A stretch of 64,000 nucleotides of DNA from Neodiprion pinetum (taxonomy: Eukaryota; Arthropoda; Insecta; Hymenoptera; Diprionidae), in NCBI RefSeq assembly GCF_021155775.2, contig NC_060237.1, forward strand, positions 17,258,970 to 17,322,969, read 5' to 3'. A program made the translations under genes and the position numbers. Below, piece after piece: positions 41,301 through 54,636 of the stretch. The notes beneath the pieces were generated by a model that was not told where the DNA came from, ran no database searches, and worked only from the letters and a program-made list of their open reading frames with translations. Each line of letters begins with the position of its first letter. The stretch's first letter is position 1.

Positions 41301-43513
41301 CTACTGGTTTCCACAGTGCAGCTTTCGTTCGCCCACCGCCACACGGCGGCAAACTCTTCTTTCCGCAGGCTGCACGGATATATTATGAGATACGGGGCTC
41401 CATTTTGTACAGGTGTTCAGATATGTTTGTTGTTTTTCTCTATTTAATTGTAAGACATGTTATTATCATCTCAGTTCCATCTCGTTACAGAAAAATAAAC
41501 GTATAACACGGATAAAAAATTGAAGGAATACGTGAAATACAAGGAGAAAGGAGAATGAGCAGATGAAATACAAATACCATTTGCATAGCAAAAATGTTTA
41601 TAAGATACCTATACCAGGTATACTTCGCTTTCAGAGTCACGAAACACGCAGGGTTTGGAGTTTTAAACGATATTATGCAACGGAATTCGTTTTCTCGAAT
41701 AGCATGTGCAAGGCTGCATATTCTGGTATATGTATTATATGTATATGTTTGAAAAATACATAATACCCTTACCATCGGCTATTCCTCGCATTTTCCCTTT
41801 AAATTCATCTTCGAAACACCTGATCGAAGGCAGTTTGAATTGACACGAAACTTCATAAGTGTACAATGTGTATGAGTGGTGTACGAAGGATACGGCGACG
41901 GCTTGAAAAGATTATATTGCATGCGTACGTACCTATACGCATACCGTATACGGGTATAACGTAAATGTGCCGTATAACCATAGGCAGAAGCGGAAGGATC
42001 GGTTGCCTGAAACAATGTTGGCCAGCCGTCACTACCCCGGAGCTTTGATCATTTTTTTTCCTCTCTCCGCCGTCCCTTTTTCGTTTCGTTTTGTCGTATC
42101 TTTTTCCCTTTTCGTTTCTCTCTCCCTGTCTTCTCTCCGTTTCATCTATTTTCTCCTTTTGTCGTCTCGAGTTTTAATTTTTTTATTTCATATTATTGTA
42201 TTTTTATTTTTTACTCCCCCCTGCTTTATTTTAAACGCAAACCCGTGTTTCACAAGCCTGGCGGACGGACTTAGCGACCGACCGACCGACCGGCAAACGG
42301 TAGCCGAGGCTCTGAGGAACGACCTTCTCTAACCCGGAATATCTCGTGGGACCTGGCCACCGGGTATTCTCTTTTGGGGCTCGGCACCCTCCTGGTAAAA
42401 CTTTGTTTTGACATTGACTGCGGCGGTCGTTCGCCACGCGCGATACCCACACAAACACCGTAGGAACTGAGTCTGGTTCACGAACAGAGGATGGGTATTG
42501 TTATCTGGACAAAGATGAGATTACGAACACAGTTATCACTACGAAATGGAGATTGCCTTTTATCCTCATCTATCTTGCACAGATATCCTGCACAGACCTG
42601 CCTATAAAACAACGCTAATGAAATAAAGTTTGACGCAAAGGAAATTCAAATATCCGTGACGTTTGCCTGTGAAAATCATATACGTATTTTCATTCAGGAT
42701 TTGGATATCACGAATGAATGTTAGAGGCTCGGGCGTTAATTTAAGAAAAAATTTATATTGAGTCAACAGAAGCGAAACTAGATCTCTCGGTGCAAACATT
42801 GAACACGTTGCTCTGAGCAACGCGTGCAAGAATTTAATTACCACGAGAACAAAACATGCCCAGACGATGAGACAAATCGGCCACTGTACGAACAAGTGCT
42901 TAAAGTTGTGGAATATAATGGTACTTACTTCGCTATCTTATCTAAAGGATGCCTAACTTGCGCAAGTTTCATCCGGATTACGACAAGTCATATGAAAAAC
43001 GGATTCGATGAAAAACGTAGCTGCATAACCGAAGAAATAATTGCTACCAAGTTACCACAGCTTACAGAGAAATCCTTGATAGTCCATTTTCTGTAACACA
43101 GTACGCATACAAGTACACAATGGTTTCTCTTTCTGACGTAAGACCAATTCGTACTACACCAAGTTCGCCGGTAACGAGAGAGACGTAGACCCTGTTCTGT
43201 GTTGTATCCATCGGGCACCGTACAATGAACGATCTCGGTGGATCGTGAATGGGATGACGTCACCGGGAAGGGAGGGGAGGGCATCCGATGCAACGCCGTC
43301 GCCCCGTTGCAGCAGCATCCGTCGGTTCGTTCTAATCTAATCTGTATACCAACATCGGGACTCGCGCCCCGGCTCGCGTCTGCTTGCCATTAATTGTGAG
43401 TTTAGCGTGCAGTCACGTGTGCTCATGCTGTATGCATTAGCATGTGTGTATCTCGTGAATCCGCAATGCGATTTGAAGCTGCTGCTGCTGCACGGGTGTC
43501 AATCTACCGTGGA
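38391..43513. other. GC-rich promoter-like patch followed by AT-rich sequence, no gene recognised
   Basis: About 38.46-39.2 kb is CpG-rich with the CCAAT pair. The rest holds AT-rich sequence and a pyrimidine-rich stretch near 42.05-42.23 kb. A 129-codon minus-strand frame at 40293-40682 has ordinary composition but matches no family I know. Confidence 0.5.
38764..38789 (+). promoter_or_regulatory. paired CCAAT boxes in a GC-rich patch
   Basis: Two CCAAT pentamers in the same orientation start at 38764 and 38785, exactly 21 bp (two helical turns) apart, inside a CpG-rich patch (about 38.5-39.0 kb). This fits binding of paired NF-Y at a TATA-less promoter. Downstream, at about 38986, an ATG is directly followed by GTAAGG, a possible donor. 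No protein follows that I recognise. Confidence 0.45.
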
Positions 43514-43539
43514 GGGGGGGGGGGGGGGGGGGGGGGGGG
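43514..43539 (+). repeat. G26 homopolymer
   Basis: An uninterrupted run of 26 guanines, able to form a G-quadruplex and a likely site of length error in assembly. Confidence 0.95.
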
Positions 43540-44614
43540 AGAAAAATGACGACCTTAAGCACTTTGACATGATTTAGGTAATCCGCTAACTGAGAGAAGC
43601 AGAATGGGAGATAGAGGGAGATAGTTGAAGAATTGCGGTAAGCCTGGTTAGGGGACTTGAACAAAGAGCGAGGAGCAAAGGAGGTAGACGCGTTAGCCTG
43701 CATGAAGTGGGTATGCGTTCAAGAACGAGGAGATTTCGCATCTGGTCTTTTAATGAAATTCTAACGACCCAAAGGAACGTTTTAACGCGTAAGTGACCCC
43801 GAGCAATTATCTGTACGATTATATATATATATAATCTATACGTGTGTATAAATACAAATATACGCTTTAGTTGAGTATATAATATACACAGCGTATAAAC
43901 GAGGCATGTTACATACCTACATAAACGCTCACGGCAAGAGCGGGAAAGAAAGAGATGGAGAAGCGGCAAAACAACAGAAATAAAAAGGACCTATGCACGC
44001 ATAAACTCCGCGGGCTATGAGTAAATACGCTGGGTGGAAAAGCGTGAGAGGGATGCAAAGGTGGGGGAGGGAAGCCGTTTGATTTTTTCGTCTCCCCTTT
44101 CGAGGAGATACGGAGACCTCGAGTCGAGCTAATAATTTCTGGTTAAAGTGACGCGATACGTGGCTGAAACGAAACGACAAACCACGCCGAGTCTTCCGTT
44201 CGTTGAATCCTGATCGGTCAGCGTCGAGGCGGGAAGAAACCCACAGCGGCGATAAGACGAGGCGGTCGCACACGCATACCTACTCACCTCGTTTAGCGTC
44301 TATTGTCTCTCCGGCCGCGGCGTCGTCTCCTCTCCTGCAGTTGTATTGATTTTCACTTTACTTTAACGCATTAACATTTCCAAAGTGTACACGCACACTA
44401 CGAGCGAGGCCCGTCAGTCTCGAAGTCGGGCGATGCGAGGCGACCAGACTCTCAATCTCACTCTCCGTCGGCGGAAGATATACCTACCTGGCCATTGTGT
44501 GTATGCACTGTGCATTCACGCTACGCGAGACAAAAGGGGCTCGGCTCCTTGGGTGGTTTGGGTCGCTCGGTGTGCCGCGACGAGCGATGTTGACGCTTCG
44601 AAGCCCGCGCTCTG

Positions 44615-44640
44615 ATTGGCCGACACCGCGCTCCGATTGG
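44615..44640 (-). promoter_or_regulatory. paired inverted CCAAT boxes in a GC-rich patch
   Basis: ATTGG at 44615-44619 and 44636-44640 are two CCAAT boxes on the minus strand, again 21 bp apart. Read on the minus strand the block resembles 38764-38790, with about 20 of 27 bases the same including TCGGCCAATC. A CT-rich tract (44691-44752) lies beside it. A TATA-less promoter is the likeliest reading; its direction is unknown. Confidence 0.45.
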
Positions 44641-44690
44641 TCGGCGCGCTTCGCTCCGCGCGGACTCAACTTCTGCCCGCGTTTCCACAA

Positions 44691-44752
44691 GCTTCTCTCT
44701 CTCTCGCTCTCTCTCACTCACTCACTCAATCTCTCCCTCTCTCTCGCTCTCC
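44691..44752. repeat. CT-rich (GAGA-type) tract beside the CCAAT pair
   Basis: CT dinucleotides with embedded CTCA tetranucleotides. In insects GAGA-type tracts are often promoter-proximal, which supports the neighbouring promoter call. Confidence 0.85.
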
Positions 44753-47700
44753 GCGCTCAACCGCTCCCGGGCCCGAGCGAGCTGCAGGGAGAAGCCTCGA
44801 GAGTTGAGAGGTCTCTCTTGAAAACAGTCTCTCAGCAGCAAAGCACCGAGATCCCCGACGAGATATGGATTTTTCTTCTTTTTTTTTCTCTCTTTTTTCT
44901 TTTTTTTTCTTCCTTCTCTTCCTCTTTTTATATTCCACGCTTGCCTACCCTCCATTTTGCTTGCTACGGGTCTTGTCTGCCTCCCCGATCTCCGACTACC
45001 GTATGTGTCCTCTGTGTCGTGTGTGTCAGCTGCTATCTCGCACACCAACCCTCGACTTTCCTTATACCCCTCTCTTGCCTACCCCCCGGGCTATCCGCTG
45101 CGACCGCGGAGAGAGGCAGCACCGGCTACGTATATACGCGATCATCTACCGCCGACTAAGCCGTGGAAGTTGAAAACCGGTCCGGTGCACCGCGTGCAGC
45201 GTACGGTTTTACGTATACCGGAGGCTTTCTTTGTCAGTTCGGATGTTTCTTCGCGTCGATTTCTTTAATATTTTTGCACGGTAATCCGTCGAGATTCAGT
45301 CGTTCCTCAACAGTCGTCATGGCTTGTAAATTGAGTAAAATTATCACGGATTCAAATTTGTCGAATTGAGAGAAAGCGTTTTGGGTTAAATAAAATTTCA
45401 ATTTTCGAAAAACTCACACTTGATGTGAAGACTTTGAGTGATTGAAATGCATTTCAACTGCATTAGGTTGGAATGTTCGTCATACCTGTACTCAAAATTG
45501 AGACAAAATAAGGCCTATTATACTATATCTGTGGAACACGACTGTTACAAATTTGTTAACGTTGATAATTTACTCACCGTGACGATTGTTTTCTGCAAAT
45601 ATGGCAAGCCATCCGAGATCCGCGGTGTGTGACGTATTGCGTTGTTGTCGCGGATCGAGTGTTGAGGGTGCGGACGTATAAGCTACGCGGCAGATGCTGT
45701 AGGTGTTGATGTTCATCATTGGGGCTGCAGGCTGCAGAGCAGAGATCTGGCGTTTCGATTTAATTAAGCACCCGCCCGCGCCGGCAGCTGCCTCTCGATT
45801 TCTTTCATTATAATTTTCTCTAATATTTTAATTGGTATTCGCCGGTATAATTACGTTACCGTCCGCGAAGCTTTGCGCGAAATTCTCAAGCATCGTTGTG
45901 ACTGTAATTAAAGGCAATGATTAGAGCGGTACCCATCCGATCCCTCGACGGATTTATTGTTTGTACAGCTTGTGAATAAAGAAATAAAACAGCAAATTTG
46001 AATAAATAATTGTAACCGATCACCGATCTGTGCATAGATTGGCTCGTACATGAGTCAAATCTAATAGTGTTGAAGGTTTCAACTTCGCGACACGTTTTTG
46101 AATTTCAGAATATGACAAAAGTCTTATTACCCGTTATCGAAAGCTGTGTCATATACCTATGTACATCTGTTGAATAATTTTCGTCGTGCACGACGGAATT
46201 CAGAGGAACATTGTGAAATATGAGGTTATTTGATTTGCCTGCAGATGTTTTTTATTTGAATAGAACATGTTTTTAATACTATGTAAATACCATTTAAAAG
46301 GTTTATTATCATCGTTCCGTGTATGTGTTCGTTATGAAATTTTCAAGATATTAACTATACGAAAATTTTTAGCGGTAACATCACCTACTTCAACTTTTGC
46401 AATATTTGATATTTTGACTGGGCGCCTTACACCACTCAATTGCATACATCAATCAAACGAACGAATCTACCGGAAAATCTGTCGATGAACACTTGTAGTG
46501 TAACAAAATCAATATCCCGTCTTCGCTCTGATCACTGATACACTTGTAATATTCTGGGCTTCTCTGTTAAAAATGATTATGAATTTACTACACATTTACT
46601 GTACAAAAGAGTTGTCAAACTACAAAATCAGGCTGCAAAGTTACAAATTCTATATAGCGACATTAATTAATATATATTTGTCTTAAATTCACGGTAAAAA
46701 TGTTCGATTTTACTAAAATTTATTAGAAAAACAAAACCCTAAAAAGTAATTTGAATTTACTAAATTTTGTAGTAAATTTGTTGTATTTGTAAGTTGCTGA
46801 ATTCACTGTCCCGTATCCGAATAAAACTCCCGATACGGTGTAGGAAGTTCGATAAAGAAATTTTTAACAGTGTTATTCGTTGTCTCTGATTTCTCTTTTA
46901 TCCGCAGAAGAAACACACCTGAAACTTGGCGATGAGACGAAGTCGCTAGTCGCATAGAAAGACGCAGCGTTGCAGCTGCTGCACGTTGCTCATCCGTTGA
47001 TCGTGAGCGGGTTTCTTAATGAATTAAACTAATCGGTCAATGGGCAGCTGTGAGTACACACGCGTTGTACCGACGGCCAAGAACCTGCGGGAACCGGAAG
47101 CGCGATCAAATTTAGCCGCACACCAATGTACCTGCCTGTGCACGCGTATTGCATACCGGTACATCCAACATGTATGCAATATGCGTATACCTATACATAC
47201 ACTGATACGCAGGCGAGGAAACACGCGTGGAAAACGGTGCAGAGCGTGAGCGAGCCGAAGCTTCGGAGGCGAAGAGGCGAGGACATTATCGGTCGTCGTT
47301 CGCGGTGCGGTTGTGCGGTGATGGCAGCGGGGTGGTTGGCGCCGGGGGTGGGGGTCGGGGGCGGAGGACGGCACCGCAAGGGTGGCCAGACCGCAAACGA
47401 GACCGGGGCTCCGCTATCTGCTATCTGGATAACCGCGCTCGCCGTGCCGCGACCCGACGCCCACCCCCGCCCCCGATTCCGACCCCGACCCGACCTCGAC
47501 AGAGATACAACCCGCCGGCCCGGGGTTGTATTCTCGCGCGTGATAGCCAATATTACGCGTATTCACCGCGCTAATTTCACCCCAATTGACAAGATGAACG
47601 AGCCAGAAAACAAAATATAGCCGTTGTCCGTCACGTATGGAACGCTCATCGTTCCCGCCCCGCGTGCACTCGCCTCGCTCCGTCCGCGTGTCACGGCTGC

Positions 47701-50494
47701 GTTCTAACGGTGTTAAAGGTTATGTTATATCGCAGACATGTAGATTCTTGATCGAAAAAAATTGACTAGTGGTTGATTTTTTATAACGCGTGCGATTGGA
47801 AATATTTTACATGTAATTTACACCTTTTCGATCATTCGTATATACAACGTTCAGATATACCTAGATACATGCCTGTGTTTCTGGTACCTGCCGTGTGACG
47901 AATTGAACAGAAATTTGGTAAATTTGATACGAAATTTCAATTGACTTCGAAGATCGACAAAGTATGGGTATTATGTTTTACTCAATTATTGCGATTTGTC
48001 TCAAATGAATTTTGTAACCTAAAGAGCACTTACAATCTTGATTTCGAGATAGAATTATATTTTTATCGAGTGCAAATTGGATTTATAATCAACGTACGTT
48101 CTTTTGAAGTCATAATCGTTGAAGAAAAACTCTATTTGAGCCATCTCGGTTTGGGGATTTATTCTTTTTAGTACCTTATATATTACCAAAGTGTCACAAA
48201 AACTAGCAAAGTGGAATTTCGATTAATTTTGTAACACACACATGATTTCGCAAAGTTAAACATCAATTTCACATCTGTCGTAATGACGAAAACTTTTCAA
48301 TGGTCCTTCTCGGATAATTAAAAATGTTGCAATAAGCATATTTCTTAAAAAAGTGGCTTGTATATATAATACAGTACGTACTGCGAGAAGTGTGACCACT
48401 TTTTGTAAATTTTATGGTACATACACCGATATTGCCTCGGTAAGTATGTTTTATTATCGAATATTAATTTCGTTTTTTACAAGTAGCACCACTCAATAAA
48501 CCTTACATTACGTATCAGAGGCCGCAAATCTTGTACATTTATAGGTCTATCTGGTGTTTATTCGATATTATGAACGTAATAAAAAATGACGAACATGTTC
48601 AGTATCACTGATAACAATAAACTGCTGAATTTATAACCCAAACGACGATTTTTGCATGCCCAGGTGATTTGTAACCTTCAGATAATCGCAGAAAAATAAT
48701 TATGTATAATATTCTTATTTTCCATTGAAATCGATCTGCACTAAAATTTGAAAAATTCTCAAGGTAATTATGAATATCATCTCTGATACATGACTGGATT
48801 TAAAAAAACCGTAATTTTTAATATTCAAACCGGTCCAACGTAGACTCTACTAATCCTGAACAAGTTACGTACTCGAATCACAAATCTATCATTCTATTAA
48901 CTGTGTTTTGAACATAGCCGTGTTGATCTCGAATAATAATATCAAGACAGCAAAATATTTAGCTTAAATATACATAAACATGTGCCTTGACTATCAGGTA
49001 GAAGATACTAGTCCAATTAAAGTTTTTTCTTACAACGCTTTGGAAAATTTTTATTAACCGAACGTCGTCTTTCGCTGGAAAGTAGATTTGAGAAAAAAGT
49101 TTAACTTTTCTGCTTCAAGCGGTAAAATAATTTATTACAAGGTCAAAAAATTACCGAGACTGCCATTGACATGGTAAAACATTCAGCATCGAGCGATAAT
49201 CACCCCGCAGTGAGGAAAGTCAGATTCTCCTGACAGGCGGACCTAAAAGCCTCGCGCTGTTCGGCGGCTTATTATTCCACACAATGAATCCGTTCTTGGC
49301 GATGGTTGATTAAGAATTTCCGAGTGCTTAATAGCGGTCAGGTTATGCACTCTGGGCGTTCGTTTCCTCGACGAGCACGGCTCATGGCCACCTGCGGCAA
49401 AGCCTGGCCGCTTTCGGATACGTGGTACGCTACACACTTGCATACATATGTATAATACGCGAACGGGTTTCGAGAGCAGCTATCAACGCCTCCGTAAAAG
49501 TAACCTGGATGGGTAAAACGCGGCTGCGTTGCGCACCAAGTGCAGTGCATGCGGCACAGAAACGGAGGTGCGGGAAGAATGTCGTTGGCTGTTATAAAAG
49601 CGACGTGGACTAGAAAGTAGGCACCTGTCGACTTTGTACAACACTAGCAGTCCGTTGGGGTTCCGCTCGCTAATAATTTCAAATGCTTCTCGTGGCAAAA
49701 CTGTTAAACACAGGGATATGCTCTCGCGGACTTTATTGTAAAGCTTTTCGCGACCTTAAACATAACTTTCCTCTATCCGCAAGAGTGTGTGATTCCGTTG
49801 CGACTTGATCAACAAATATCGTTATACATATCTTCAAAATCGTTGATCTGGTTGCAACGAAGTGTAGCTTAAGACCTGGCCAGACATTGTAGCTATCCGT
49901 AGTAAAACAAAAAGAATCAAAATCGGTTCCGTGGTTCTCGAGTTGTAAGCGAACATGCATCGGAAGGACTTTCGAGCTTCAGGCATGTAGAGATTCTTAC
50001 AGGCTCGTATGAATACAACCGAAGAAACTCAATCGTTACAGATTGCCGGCTGCAGCAACGCCGGGCCCCGCCCCCTTCAGGCCCAACCAAGAAAGACGTA
50101 ATGATATGCATAGGTTACGCATGCATAAGTATATGAGGCGTCAAGCATGCATAATTACCCCGAGGTCGAATATTATACACTATGCATACCTACACGACAT
50201 ACACGTTGCGCACACTAGTTCTCCGTATACACGATATAAATTATTATCGCTCTGGGGCGTCCGCGACGCACGACGTTGATATTTACAAAATATATCCTAT
50301 ACGTATACATATATATATATGTATATATGTACACACGTTTATTATTGCATACGTTGAAAAGCGTTTACACAACTTCTTAATTCAAACTGTAATGTAGGCA
50401 CGTTATACGGACTTTGGTATGTAAACGAAAAGCGATACAGGCTGCGGGCCATGCGTGTCGGAAGCTAAAACGTCATGTCTATAACGTACCAAAG
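44753..50494. other. no gene recognised; second GC-rich patch at 47.0-47.7 kb
   Basis: The T-rich stretch at 44870-44935 gives a Phe/Ser/Leu frame. The patch at 47.2-47.6 kb is GC-rich with Gly, Pro and Arg frames open on both strands. From 47.7 to 49.2 kb the sequence is AT-rich without visible features. Confidence 0.5.
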
Positions 50495-50554
50495 TATAAA
50501 GCCTCGATTGCGGAGTTCTCACTCATCGCCAGATAGTTTGCCACAATGGGTAAA
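50495..50554 (+). promoter_or_regulatory. TATA-type promoter and minimal first-exon candidate
   Basis: TATAAA at 50495-50500 is followed 30 bp later by CTCATC, a fair initiator. ATG comes at 50546-50548 in the context CCACAATGG and is immediately followed by the donor-like GGTAAAT. Many insect cuticle and secreted-protein genes have such a short TATA-driven first exon holding only the start codon. I could not find a convincing second exon downstream, so this is a candidate only. Confidence 0.3.
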
Positions 50555-51872
50555 TAACCCAACGGTACAATGTGAGCAGTTACAGAGCTGATAAGTCGAT
50601 AAAAAATTGTATGCAAAGTTCAGTAATTAAGGGAGAAGAGTTGCAGATAACGTATGAATGTTGTCATCGGAAAGTTACTTGCAGTGCGATAGTTAACTAA
50701 CAAGCCTGACGTTATATTTCATAAAACTTTCTCATGCTGATGTTGCGGAAAAAGCGTAGACAGAAAGAAAAGTAGCAGTCTCGTTTCTTATTACATAAAT
50801 TGTAGGTACGATATCTCATGATGCAGTAACGCGCGAAAAATATTCAATTAGCCGGGGAGAAATCGTTCTTTTTTCAATTTAGATCGTTTCCAAGATTTAC
50901 AGATTTTAAAGCGTTCGACTCAGTTTCGCAGAATACGAAGTATGCACCAAGTTTCAATCGTAGATGAACACTTCGATTCGCTCATAATTTCGAAACGAAT
51001 TATTCATTCACATTAGTTTTCAAATATAGGTACATAATGCGAGATTGATACATTGATCCGAGAATTGATAAGAACGAAATGATGTATGGAGAAATCCGTA
51101 CCGGACATGGGATTTATCAAAATTTATACGTAGAAGTACCGATCGTTTTGTTAATCGAACAGGCCATAAATATATGCAAATCAAATCACCTGGAAACACG
51201 TTCATTCTATGATGAACTTATCAAACTCATCCGCATCTCGTTCCAATTATTGAATATAAAAGTGTGTACAAGTTCAATCAAATCGATAGGGTTGTCCACC
51301 CGCTTTCGTAAATTCTCGTCTCTTCCCATTTTTCGCTTTTCAACTCCGAGACATCGCTTAGTTGAAATTCTCTACGGGTGCGACGCGAACAAACGAACGT
51401 CAATCAGTTCGACAACCGGGCTGCTGTATCCGCATGTCATGTACACGAACATACGTGTTTTTAATTAATCACGGATCGAGGAAAAAACCTCCGATGTTAC
51501 CTCGCGGAGTGTATAAATCCGTGAAAATATCAGCGTGCGAGGCGTAGAGAAACACAAATGTGCTCTCCCCCGACGGCGGCGTGTAGTCTGCCGGGTGGGA
51601 TCGGCTCGCTTCGCCCGCCAGTAATTTCGTTATTGTATTGTTGATCCTGCATGCCCACGCATCGACCGCAAAATGCGTTGGGACGGGGCGAGGCGGTAAA
51701 GGGCGCGTCGCCCACTCAGCACCGACCTCGGCTCAATTCTGCAACCACGCAACCAGAGATAGATACAGGTACCTGCCAATATCGCCTCTACCTACATCAC
51801 CTAAGCCTTCCGTCCGGAGATCATTGGGGAATTATGTTAGCACATATGTTCGCAGCATCGTATATTCTACAG

Positions 51873-52167
51873 ACAGGGTGGCCCGTTTCATATAGAACGG
51901 TCATAAGTATCTCGAGAATTGATGGGGGGTCTCATCCACCGAGAAAAGTTTCATTTGTCAAGGATACTAGAAAATTATAGCGTAACGAGTGTCGTTATAA
52001 TAACGGTTCGAGTATTGTTGAAAGTTCAGGAAGAAGTACGAGAAAATTTTGCACGAGTATAATTCTTCAGTGTAATTATTATACTTGGAAATATAAATTT
52101 TATGCTCGTTGAAATATTAAGTCTGTTCAGTTTACTACGGTTTTCTTGTCAATATGGGACACCCTGT
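51873..52167. mobile_element. short DNA-transposon remnant with ACAGGGTG termini
   Basis: Left ACAGGGTGGCCCGTTTC and right (reverse complement) ACAGGGTGTCCCATATT are terminal inverted repeats of about 16 bp with three or four mismatches, bounding a ~295-bp AT-rich interior without coding potential. ACAGGGTG-type ends are common on small insect DNA elements. No unambiguous target duplication is seen. Confidence 0.5.
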
Positions 52168-54636
52168 TATAACATAGCCATATGGTTTACAGACCGTGCA
52201 GCTACTACAGTGCAGGCACTTAATCAGCGCGAACTTATGGAGCGGGAACTTGGAGTGCAGATATTCCGAGACATTTTGCTATGTATAGTGACGTGTCGCG
52301 CAGAAATCGAGGCAGGCGTGCGCGTACAGGGTAAAGGGGTAGGCGCGTCTGCACGCACGTTGGAGCGCTGTTAATTTACCGCGGACGCCGTTGGCTTACC
52401 GAAGCATTTCGAATCCGTTTATGTGGAACGTAGGTATTCCGTACGTTGTATGGGACTCTCCGCACAATCTAACGCGCTTCAATGCACGCTGGACGAGTCG
52501 AGTGCCGTGCGTGACTTTGCTGCGAATTTTTTAAGGGTAATACAACGTAGAACACAACGTGCCTAAACGAACAACTTAGGAATTCATCAGCAAAGAAAGG
52601 TACCGCGATGCTGATCGTTGGATACCTGGCCAAATTATTCTTCCATTTTAATTACAGATACATGTATAGCGTCAAATTAACGAACTTATTCTTAACAAGT
52701 ATAATGTGAAGCTCGTACGCTCATAGCTCATATAAATTAATTGATATTGGCCCAAAACATTACACTGAGAGAAATTTTTAGTTCCGGTTAGCGCTCAGTT
52801 CTTAACTATTTCATTTCTTACCACAATCGAAAAATATAGGTTTAGGTAGAAAATGAAAATAAGTTTTCTAGCTGTTACCGGAAAGTCTAGTATCTGTTAC
52901 TATTCTTTCTCATTTTGATCACTGTTACTATATTTTCTTGTAGCTGTTGCGAAAATTTAATGCTTGTACAACAATAAATTGACGTTAAAGCCTCGTTTAA
53001 CTAAAAAAGTAGAGTAAACCTCGCAAACTGATTTTGCGTTGCAATTACCAAAAAAGGATCGACGATAGCGCAAAATGGTTGCGCGTACCTCGTTTTTCGT
53101 TATTCCAACAATATTCAAACAGTTTTTTTAACGATACCTGTTTTACTGAATTTTTCTAGTTACTATAACTATTGAAATTTTTCTCAGTGATACACACCGC
53201 ATTTTACAAAATATGGGATAAAGGTATATATTCAACAGAAGGATTTGTTACTGAAAAGGCAGCAATTCCATAACATTAAATGCAAACAAAACGAATTTGA
53301 CACAACTCAAGCAGCGTTGACTTTGTCCTGAAAGCTGCAGCAATATGGTTTACTATTTCCATTTCTTTCAGAAAAAAATGTGAATCTGGATAAAGGATTT
53401 CGTTTCATGCTGAAACAGATTGCGTTCGTTCTAAATAGTTTGTTTGAAAAAATCTGGCACGAAAATAAATCCAAGCAACGTGACGATTTTCACACTAAAC
53501 TATCATTGAAATCCGCGTGCGATAATGTGATTGAGGTTTGAGAAGGTATCACGTTTACGGTAAAACTGCACGAACGTCTGATGCAGCATGAGTCTATGTC
53601 TGCGTTCCCCTTTCCAATTTCGTGTTTTCTGTTTCTCTTTCTGTGTCATGTAAGCGCACCCGCGCGTTAAATAGAATTACGCGCGATCCAGCCGTTGATT
53701 TTAGTGGGTATTCAAACACACCGGATCAGATAGTTGGGTAAATAGAGACTGAACGCGGTTATAGGATCTATGTAACATGCGCGTACCCACAAAGAGGGAA
53801 GAGGCGGTGGTCAGAGGTAAGTCGGAGCCTCGGACCGGCCTTTGACGTTCCCTGACCGAATGGCCGCCACCTAAATTGAAGCTCTAAATGCATCGTGAAG
53901 AAATACAAACAGCCGAGGTGAAAACCGGTTACGCATCTGTCTAAAACTGAGCTACCGCACGACGCCGTTAGTTCTCGGGGTCCTTTTACCGCACCGCGCG
54001 CCGCTGGCTCATCGCCGACCCAAAATTATCACATCCTAAAACGCTTCTGGTTATTACAATAACCACTTTTTAACAGTCTCATGTCAATTATCAATTCCCC
54101 GAAGAGTTTCCCAGCATTTCGTGATGCATTTTATGATTTGAATTTGGCGCCAGCCGTCGAGTATAAGCGAGTGTAAATCTTACATAGCATATTGCGCATA
54201 CTTTAAGCAAAGTGTAGAAGATCGGCAAATTCCTGCTTCGCGGTGAACGTTGACGAAGTTTTAAGTTTGCGGTTGTAACTGTGAAGGCGGTGTAGTATAT
54301 TGCGTGACAAGGGACGAAAGTTGGCGATTGCGACGAGTGTGAAGTTTGCGCCTGAGCGAAGCGACGGCAAAAATCACACGAGTTGCGGTCACCGACTTTT
54401 GGCCCGAATCACACACGATAGTTTTTATCACAAGCGAATGAAAAGCGGTGGAGCTTTGCGTGGTAGTTTTGCAGGACGCGAGTGTTCAATTTCTTGACAA
54501 CACTGAGCTGAAATTCGCTACTTTCGTCCCGCTAAACTGCTACGCAAAGCTCCATATTTCATGCATGTGTGATAAATAGGAATTTATATAATGCGAGAGT
54601 ATTTTACTTGTTTTTTCATGCATGTTTTCCGTACAA
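52168..54636. other. no gene recognised
   Basis: AT-rich sequence to about 53.6 kb, then mixed composition. No open frame of note. Confidence 0.6.

Noticed and set aside
44497..45159. 220-codon plus-strand frame
   Set aside because: It crosses the CCAAT patch, a CT tract and a T-rich stretch and is Ser/Leu/Phe-rich, without domain resemblance. It is more likely promoter or leader DNA.
47126..47620. 164-codon frame in a GC-rich patch
   Set aside because: Other frames on both strands are also open, composition is Gly/Arg/Pro-biased, and no family is recognised.
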